A DNA stretch of 64,000 nucleotides from Draconibacterium sp. (GTDB lineage Bacteria; Bacteroidota; Bacteroidia; Bacteroidales; Prolixibacteraceae). The DNA is taken from assembly GCA_011620585.1 (NCBI GenBank), contig WOYV01000070.1, forward strand, positions 62,001-126,000, in the 5' to 3' direction. Below, one piece after another: positions 57,529-64,000 of the stretch; positions within the stretch are counted from its first letter, which is position 1; each line of letters begins with the position of its first letter. The notes below the pieces were generated by a model, which was given only the letters and a program-made list of their open reading frames with translations, ran no database searches and had not been told where the DNA came from. A program made the position numbers and the translations under genes.

Positions 57529-59124
57529 ATGAACTGGTGGGCACTCATAATTTTGCTGTTGGGCGGACTTGCAATCTTTCTTTATGGAATGAACATAATG
57601 ACAGATGGGCTAAAAGCTGCTGCCGGCAACCGCATGAAAGTTTTTCTTCAGGCCATGACACGCAACCGCTGGACATCGCTGGCTGCCGGAACGGCTATCA
57701 CTGCTGTTATCCAGTCTTCGTCGGTTACAACAGTTTTGGCGGTTGGTTTTGTTTCAGCCGGATTATTGTCTTTTCAAAGTACCCTGGGAGTAATTTTGGG
57801 AGCAAATCTTGGAACCACGATTACTGCTCAGATCATCGCGTTTAAAATTACTGGAGCCGCCTGGCTGATGGTTGCCTTTGGTTATCTTTTTGGAGTGGTG
57901 TTCGCTAAAAAATCGTTTAAAGATATTGGGAGCATCATTTTGGGTTTGGGACTGGTCTTTCTGGGAATGAATGTAATGAGTGAAGCAACCACTCCTCTAA
58001 AAGGCTATGAACCCTTTATTGAACTGATGAAAGGATTGGATAACCATTTTACAGGGGTTTTAATCGGAATCCTTTTTACTGCCGCAGTGCAAAGCTCGTC
58101 GGCAACAACCGGTGTGGTGATTATTCTTGCCTCACAAGGACTGATAACTGTAGAGGGTGGGATTGCCATTATACTGGGGGCCAATATCGGGACCTGCGTA
58201 ACAGCTGTGCTTTCTGCTTTGGGAAAGCCCAGGGCTGCAATGCGGGTAGCTGTATCGCATATTCTTTTTAATGTTGCCGGTGTTCTAATTTGGTTTGCTT
58301 TAATTCCACAACTCGAAGCTGCTTCATCCTGGATCTCCCCCGGCAGTCACGCCCGGCAGATTGCCAATGCACACACTTTGTTTAATGCTGCCAATACCTT
58401 TATTTTTATTTGGCTGGTTCATCCGGTTTCAAAAATGGTTCTATGGCTGGTTCCGGAAAGGCGAGGGGAAGAAAAGGTCATGTTTCCGGAATTGCATTCT
58501 TATTATCTCGAAAACACATCGATGGCGCTTGAACTTTCGAAACATGCTATTGCTAAACTGGGATTGAAAAGTTTACGAATCATCGATAAAGGTTTAAATA
58601 CTACCCTAAAAGGTACTGCCGGAGAATTATCCGGATTACGTAAAAAAGATAAAGATATTGACCGTGGACATGCCGAGATTTTGGGTTTTCTGCAACAGGT
58701 TCAAAAAAATGAACTTGCTCAAAAAGAAGTAATTGAACTCGAGAAACAAATTGAAGCTGTGAATGTATTGGAAACTGCAGCCGATTTAATTACTACCCAT
58801 TTGGTGGAAGCTGCCGAACATCGTATTGAAAAGGATTTGCAAGCCAGTCCTGTAACTAACGAAAAACTCACTCAACTTTACCGTCTTGCCGAAAAGGCAT
58901 TTGTCGATGCACTCGAGGATTTTCGGAATAATGTGCCTGCCAAAGATCAGAATGTAGCCAAGGAACAGTTTAAAAAGCAATTACAGGAAGTGCGGACTTA
59001 TTTGGCACAGCGACTGGCGATAAACGATGAAAACCGAATTGCGATCTATCGTTTTGAGTCAGAAGTCCTGGAAGCTATTCGCCGTTTGCACTCACTGGCC
59101 AGGAGGCTGGATAGAAAGGCCTGA
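57529..59124 (+). CDS. Na/Pi cotransporter family protein with PhoU-like C-terminal domain
   Basis: Repeats QSSSVTTVLAVGFV...GANLGTTITA and QSSSATTGVVI...GANIGTCVTA; helical C-terminus. Confidence 0.92.
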   Translation: MNWWALIILLLGGLAIFLYGMNIMTDGLKAAAGNRMKVFLQAMTRNRWTSLAAGTAITAVIQSSSVTTVLAVGFVSAGLLSFQSTLGVILGANLGTTITAQIIAFKITGAAWLMVAFGYLFGVVFAKKSFKDIGSIILGLGLVFLGMNVMSEATTPLKGYEPFIELMKGLDNHFTGVLIGILFTAAVQSSSATTGVVIILASQGLITVEGGIAIILGANIGTCVTAVLSALGKPRAAMRVAVSHILFNVAGVLIWFALIPQLEAASSWISPGSHARQIANAHTLFNAANTFIFIWLVHPVSKMVLWLVPERRGEEKVMFPELHSYYLENTSMALELSKHAIAKLGLKSLRIIDKGLNTTLKGTAGELSGLRKKDKDIDRGHAEILGFLQQVQKNELAQKEVIELEKQIEAVNVLETAADLITTHLVEAAEHRIEKDLQASPVTNEKLTQLYRLAEKAFVDALEDFRNNVPAKDQNVAKEQFKKQLQEVRTYLAQRLAINDENRIAIYRFESEVLEAIRRLHSLARRLDRKA

Positions 59125-59125
59125 T

Positions 59126-60523
59126 CTACTTTCCGATACAGAAATTCTTAAAGATGTGGCCCAGTACCTCCTCGGTACCGACTTCCCCGGTAATTTCGGC
59201 CATGTAATAAAGGCATTCGCGGATGTCCTGTGCCAGAAAGTCGCCGGTAATTCCGTCTTCAAGCCCTGTCAGAACACGCAGAATCGCAGTATGTGCGTTT
59301 TTTAGTATTTCGTAATGGCGGGCATTGGTCACAATAACATCTTGTTGAGTGGCTGCCTCAATATTGATTGCGTGAATCATATAATCGATCAGTTCATCGA
59401 GGTTTTTTTTCTGTTTGGCTGCAATAAACACAAGCTTTTCGTGATCGGTTAAATCCAGAACTTCAAGCTGTTGGATAGTCGTTGGCAAACCTGTATCAAT
59501 TTTATTGGCTACAATAATGAGTTGCTGCTTTGTGTCCATACGTCCTCTTATTTTATCGATCCGGCTTTTTACCAAATCAAAAGAATTGTGTGTGTCTACT
59601 ACCAGGAGAACAATAGCGGCTTGTTCCAGCTTGCTGTAACTTCGTTCGATACCCAGGTTCTCGATGTGGTCTTTAGTTTCACGGATTCCTGCCGTATCAA
59701 AAAAGCGAAAAGCAGTTCCATGTATATTTACCACATCTTCAATAACATCGCGTGTGGTACCATGAATATCGGAAACTATCGCTTTGTCTTCGTTTAAAAG
59801 GGCATTTAAAAGGGTTGATTTTCCAACATTTGTTTCACCAATGATAGCGACAGGGATTCCATTTTTTATGGCATTTCCCAATTGAAATGAATCTTTCAGA
59901 TTACGAAGCAAGACTTCGATTTTTTCTGTAAGTTTTTGCAATTCGGTACGATTGGCAAACTCCACCTCTTCTTCGCTGAAATCGAGTTCGAGTTCCACCA
60001 TAGCCGTAAAATGCAACAGTTGTTCGCGCAGTGCACCTATCTCTTTCGAAAATCCACCTCTCATTTGGTTGATGGCCAGTTTGTGAGCTGCGGCGTTAGA
60101 CGAGGCAATTACATCGGCTACCGCTTCGGCCTGCGATAGATCCATTTTTCCATTCAGAAAGGCACGCTGAGTGAATTCACCCGGCAAAGCCATCTGGGCG
60201 CCTTCGGAGATAAGAACTTCCAAAATTTTTTGCTGAATGTAAACTGATCCGTGACACGAAATTTCTACAATATCTTCACCTGTATACGAATGTGGCGCTT
60301 TAAACAAACCCACTACAACTTCATCTATTACTTCATCATGGTAAAACAATTGTCCGAAATGTAACGAATTAGCAGCCTGGCCGATTAAAAATTTACCCGT
60401 TTTCGGGCTCCGAAAAACCTTGTCAGTAATTTCTATGGATTCATTTCCTGATAAACGGATAACTGCAATGGCACCAACTCCGGGTGATGTTGATATCGCA
60501 CAAATGGTAGACTGATCGAGCAT
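59126..60523 (-). CDS. mnmE: tRNA uridine-5-carboxymethylaminomethyl(34) synthesis GTPase MnmE
   Basis: ICAISTSPGVGAIAVIRLSG; GETNVGKSTLLNAL; DIHGTTRD; DTAGIRETKD; C-terminal CIGK. Confidence 0.97.
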   Translation of the reverse strand: MLDQSTICAISTSPGVGAIAVIRLSGNESIEITDKVFRSPKTGKFLIGQAANSLHFGQLFYHDEVIDEVVVGLFKAPHSYTGEDIVEISCHGSVYIQQKILEVLISEGAQMALPGEFTQRAFLNGKMDLSQAEAVADVIASSNAAAHKLAINQMRGGFSKEIGALREQLLHFTAMVELELDFSEEEVEFANRTELQKLTEKIEVLLRNLKDSFQLGNAIKNGIPVAIIGETNVGKSTLLNALLNEDKAIVSDIHGTTRDVIEDVVNIHGTAFRFFDTAGIRETKDHIENLGIERSYSKLEQAAIVLLVVDTHNSFDLVKSRIDKIRGRMDTKQQLIIVANKIDTGLPTTIQQLEVLDLTDHEKLVFIAAKQKKNLDELIDYMIHAINIEAATQQDVIVTNARHYEILKNAHTAILRVLTGLEDGITGDFLAQDIRECLYYMAEITGEVGTEEVLGHIFKNFCIGK

Positions 60524-60745
60524 TCTAATACTTATTTTCGCAAAGATAACTCATTAATTTAAATCCTTCGAAATAGCTGTTCCGGTATATTTTCGGATAA
60601 ATAAATACATTGTGTTCCGGAAAATAAGCGGATTAATGATTTGAATATTTCACCCAAACGTTTGAACATTATTGCCCGCAGTTTCAATTTTACCGAAAAA
60701 TGAGCGGATATAATTTGAGCTTTTTTATTAAATCTACAGAAACTC

Positions 60746-60753
60746 TATATTTG
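60746..60753 (+). promoter_or_regulatory. -7 box TATATTTG upstream of fabG
   Basis: TAnnTTTG match; no convincing -33 partner. Confidence 0.35.
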
Positions 60754-60834
60754 CGCAGTGATTGAAATAAATTTCAAAACATATAATCTTCGGTCTTCGG
60801 TCTCATGACTTCCGACCAAATTAAAATTAGGAAT

Positions 60835-61581
60835 ATGAAATTATTAGAAGGAAAAACTGCGATCGTTACAGGTGCATCGCGAGGTATTGGTAAAGCCATA
60901 GCATTAAAATTTGCTGAAGAAGGCTGTAATATTGCGTTTACCGATCTTTTTGCTGATGAAAATATGAAGGCCACCGAGTCTGAGATTGCTGCATTGGGCG
61001 TTACAGTTAAAGGTTATGCTTCAAATGCTGCTGATTTTGCTGATACAGACAGGGTAGTAGAAGAAATCGTGAAAGATTTTGGCAGAATTGATGTCTTGGT
61101 AAATAATGCAGGTATTACCAAAGATACTTTGCTAATGCGCATGACCGAAGAACAATGGGATGCTGTAATTAATGTAAACCTGAAATCTGTTTTTAATTTT
61201 ACCAAGGCTGCACAACGTACTATGTTGAAACAACGCAGTGGTTCGATCATCAACTTAAGTTCGGTGGTAGGAGTCAGCGGTAATGCTGGCCAGGCAAATT
61301 ATTCAGCTTCAAAAGCCGGTATTATTGGTTTTACCAAATCGATTGCCCGCGAACTCGGATCACGTGGAATTCGCTCTAACGCGATTGCGCCAGGTTTTAT
61401 TATTACCGAAATGACTGCCAAAATCCCGGAAGAAGCCCGTAAAGCCTGGGAAGAATCGATCCCGATGAAACGCGGCGGTACTCCTGAAGAAGTTGCGGGC
61501 GTGGCTACTTTCCTGGCATCCGAACTTTCGTCGTATGTAAGTGGACAGGTAATCACTGTTTGTGGCGCCATGAATACCTAA
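60835..61581 (+). CDS. fabG: 3-oxoacyl-[acyl-carrier-protein] reductase
   Basis: MKLLEGKTAIVTGASRGIGKAIALKFAEEG; NNAGITKDTLLMRM; YSASKAGIIGFTKS. Confidence 0.93.
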   Translation: MKLLEGKTAIVTGASRGIGKAIALKFAEEGCNIAFTDLFADENMKATESEIAALGVTVKGYASNAADFADTDRVVEEIVKDFGRIDVLVNNAGITKDTLLMRMTEEQWDAVINVNLKSVFNFTKAAQRTMLKQRSGSIINLSSVVGVSGNAGQANYSASKAGIIGFTKSIARELGSRGIRSNAIAPGFIITEMTAKIPEEARKAWEESIPMKRGGTPEEVAGVATFLASELSSYVSGQVITVCGAMNT

Positions 61582-61600
61582 GAAAGTCAGAAAAATAGTT

Positions 61601-61629
61601 AAGCTGTCTCAAAAGGACAGCTTTTTTTA
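61601..61629 (+). terminator. rho-independent terminator of fabG
   Basis: AAGCTGTCtcaaaaGGACAGCTT + TTTTTT. Confidence 0.8.
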
Positions 61630-61770
61630 TTTGTACAAACTACGGGAGGAGAACCCCTAAATACTTCGCCTGAACTTTATTGAACATTCAATGCTTAAAA
61701 TGAAAAGAGTGGGTCATAATTATTTCAATAAATTGCTTAAATTGTAATTGGAAGATGTAATCGGGTAAAA

Positions 61771-63687
61771 ATGTTAAACAAATCGATAGCCTACCGCTTG
61801 AGTATTTATATTTCGTTGGCTGTAATTGCAGTATTTATTGCATTTATAGCGATCTATTTTTTGTTTAATGTCAGTATAATTAAGGAAAATATTGAAAACA
61901 AGGCTGTTAATATTAGTGGCGAGATCAAAGGAAAGGTTAACCAATACGTCAACGTTACTGTCGAAGTAACTGAAAATATTGCCGACCAGATTATTTTTTA
62001 CGATCAGCATCATTCGGTTCAACCATTTATTGAACAGTTGGTTCGTAAGTATCCCTTTATTAATGCTATTCACATAAATCTCGATTCTACGATACCTCTG
62101 GATTATCATAATTTCTTTTGTTTTAACGCGGTTGACAGTATTTTGTTCTTTAATGAAAATAAACCACTTAAGACCTGCGTAACAGAGCAACCGCATTTTA
62201 AAAAATTGTTGGAAAGTGATACCCCGGCATGGTCCGAGCCATTATTCTGCGAGCGTAATAATCATATTGTTGTTTCGTATTATGCTCCGGTTCAGGTGAA
62301 TGATATAAACGGAACTCCGCAAAATGTAGGGGAGATTATCTGCGAGCTTTCTCTGTTTCAATTGAGTAAAACCATTAATCAAATTCAGATAGGAGAGAAA
62401 GGCTTTGCATTTTTATTATCGAAAGAAGGTACTTTTATCACCCACCCGCTGGACGATTGGATTCTTACAAAAAGCATTTTCGATATTCCCAGGAAAGTTT
62501 TAGATGAAGATGAACTGGCGCTAAAAGCGTTCCTGGAACAACCTTCATCGGGTAGCATAATAGCACGCCCTGAAATTTTGAACTACGAAAAAAGCTGGGT
62601 GTATTATTCGCAGTTGGAGAATGACTGGATACTGATAATTGCCATTCCTTACGAAGAGATGTTTGAACCACTTTATCTTCCAATATTGAAAATGTTGTTT
62701 TTCTCGGTACTTGGAATACTGGTAATATACATTTTGATTACCTACATTACCAACCGGCAAATTCAACCTTTAAGCAATTTAACGAACCAATTAAAACGCT
62801 TTAGCAGTTTATCGGGCGAATCATTTGCCGGCGACGACTCTATGAACGAAATCAAACATGTTTCGGAGAGTCTTAACCTTTTACGGACCTGGTATGAGAA
62901 GAATAAGATCAGGGTGTCGCGCGAAGAGAAACTCAATAAACTAAAGGATGATGATATTTACCAGGCTGCTGAAATTCAGCAAAGTTTGATTAAGATTGAT
63001 TACCCAGCTTTTCCGGGTAATCCGGAGATAGATTTGTGTACTTCATACAAACCAGCCCGCATCGTCAGCGGCGATCTTTTCGATTATTTTTTCCGCGACG
63101 AAGATGAACTGGTTTTGTCGGTTGGAGATGTATCGGGGAAAGGAGTTCCGGCAGCGTTTTTCATGAGCGTGGCGCAAACTGTTATCAAAAGTGTTGCCGT
63201 TGATACCCTGGAACATAAAAGCTCTTCCATCGTTCATCGTATAAACAACGAATTATATTCGAACAATGTTCACCAGTTTTTTCTGACCTTGTTTCTCGGT
63301 ATTCTTAACATAAAAACCGGTAAACTTTCGTATTGTAATGCTGCCCACACAACCAGTTATGTTCTGAAAGCTGATGGCAGGCTCGAAACGCTTTCCGACT
63401 CACATGGACTGCCACTGGGTTTATATCGCGATAAAGGATATCGCGAAAGCCGGTATAAGATGGAAAAGGGAGATTCTCTGATTTTATATACCGACGGTGT
63501 TACTGAATTGCTTGACGAAAATAACATTCAATATGGCCACGACCGGTTAAAAGAAAACCTTCAAAGCTTAAAGGGGCTGGATTCGAAATCGATGGTTTTG
63601 AAAATCGAAAAAAGTCTTCAGCAGTTTATGGGCGAAGGGAGCCAGAACGATGACATTTGCATCTTAATCCTGAAATACAATGCATAA
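61771..63687 (+). CDS. SpoIIE-family serine phosphatase with extracellular sensor and HAMP-like linker
   Basis: 638 aa; two TMs flanking a Cache-like region; YKPARIVSGDLFDYF; LSVGDVSGKGVPAAFFMS; LPLGLY; YTDGVTE; NDDICILILK. Confidence 0.87.
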   Translation: MLNKSIAYRLSIYISLAVIAVFIAFIAIYFLFNVSIIKENIENKAVNISGEIKGKVNQYVNVTVEVTENIADQIIFYDQHHSVQPFIEQLVRKYPFINAIHINLDSTIPLDYHNFFCFNAVDSILFFNENKPLKTCVTEQPHFKKLLESDTPAWSEPLFCERNNHIVVSYYAPVQVNDINGTPQNVGEIICELSLFQLSKTINQIQIGEKGFAFLLSKEGTFITHPLDDWILTKSIFDIPRKVLDEDELALKAFLEQPSSGSIIARPEILNYEKSWVYYSQLENDWILIIAIPYEEMFEPLYLPILKMLFFSVLGILVIYILITYITNRQIQPLSNLTNQLKRFSSLSGESFAGDDSMNEIKHVSESLNLLRTWYEKNKIRVSREEKLNKLKDDDIYQAAEIQQSLIKIDYPAFPGNPEIDLCTSYKPARIVSGDLFDYFFRDEDELVLSVGDVSGKGVPAAFFMSVAQTVIKSVAVDTLEHKSSSIVHRINNELYSNNVHQFFLTLFLGILNIKTGKLSYCNAAHTTSYVLKADGRLETLSDSHGLPLGLYRDKGYRESRYKMEKGDSLILYTDGVTELLDENNIQYGHDRLKENLQSLKGLDSKSMVLKIEKSLQQFMGEGSQNDDICILILKYNA

Positions 63688-63718
63688 AAAAGCCGGGACA
63701 AATCATCCTGGCTTCTTG
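63688..63718. terminator. terminator-like hairpin between convergent genes
   Basis: AAAAAAGCCGGGacaaatcatCCTGGCTTcttgttt. Confidence 0.5.
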
Positions 63719-63719
63719 T

Positions 63720-64000
63720 TTATTCTTTTAACACTTTATTTTTTGATAATATTCGCATTTGTAATTTCTCATTTTTCTTGTCAAATCCAACCGAAATTGT
63801 ATCTCCTTCCGATACCGAAGCTTTTATAATTATTTCCGCCATCTCGTCTTCGAGGTATTTTTGAATAGCCCGTTTAAGTGGCCGTGCCCCAAATTGAGGA
63901 TCGTAACCTTTTTCAGCGATGAAATCTTTGGCTGCAGGCGAAATTTTTAATTTGTAATTCAAGCCTTCCACTCGTTTATACAAACCTTCGATTTCGATAT
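63720..64000 (-). CDS. clpC: ATP-dependent Clp protease ATP-binding subunit, C-terminal part (continues beyond window)
   Basis: LKISPAAKDFIAEKGYDPQFGARPLKRAIQKYLEDEMAEIIIKA: AAA+ C-terminal small domain signature. Confidence 0.85.
   Translation of the reverse strand, partial: IEIEGLYKRVEGLNYKLKISPAAKDFIAEKGYDPQFGARPLKRAIQKYLEDEMAEIIIKASVSEGDTISVGFDKKNEKLQMRILSKNKVLKE

Noticed and set aside
1-64000. CRISPR array, tRNA or rRNA genes
   Set aside because: No regularly spaced repeats, tRNA-like cloverleaf landmarks or rRNA-like sequence noticed on reading; tRNAscan-SE and a CRISPR finder would be decisive.

Overview
The window looks like one contiguous stretch of a Bacteroidota chromosome, probably Marinilabiliales/Prolixibacteraceae-like; that placement is inferred from protein family content and TAnnTTTG promoter elements, not computed. 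Most of it is ordinary: partial transketolase, serA, a Crp-type regulator, sodB, arcB/arcC, ftsK, lolA, secA, lgt, an FKBP/SlyD PPIase, aroC, a DUF134 protein, msrB, mnmE, fabG and a partial clpC-like gene. Accessory content includes a tandem pair of M14 carboxypeptidase-like proteins in which one has lost every recognisable catalytic motif; a GH78 rhamnosidase / Gfo-Idh-MocA / ApbE-like / DUF6807 / Gfo-Idh-MocA cluster; a CxxCH lipoprotein abutting a DoxX gene; and a PepSY-TM gene next to an OB-fold-like lipoprotein. Many genes are decayed: frameshifted lipoprotein remnants at 3.9-5.4 kb, an AAA/DUF4143 relic with its middle deleted, a group II intron relic retaining a foldable domain V, an Omp85 C-terminal stub, a frameshifted GNAT, an internally deleted DUF1801 protein and a DUF4252 stub. 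I saw no tRNA, rRNA, CRISPR array, prophage or recognisable defence island. All family calls come from reading motifs by eye; no database search was run.
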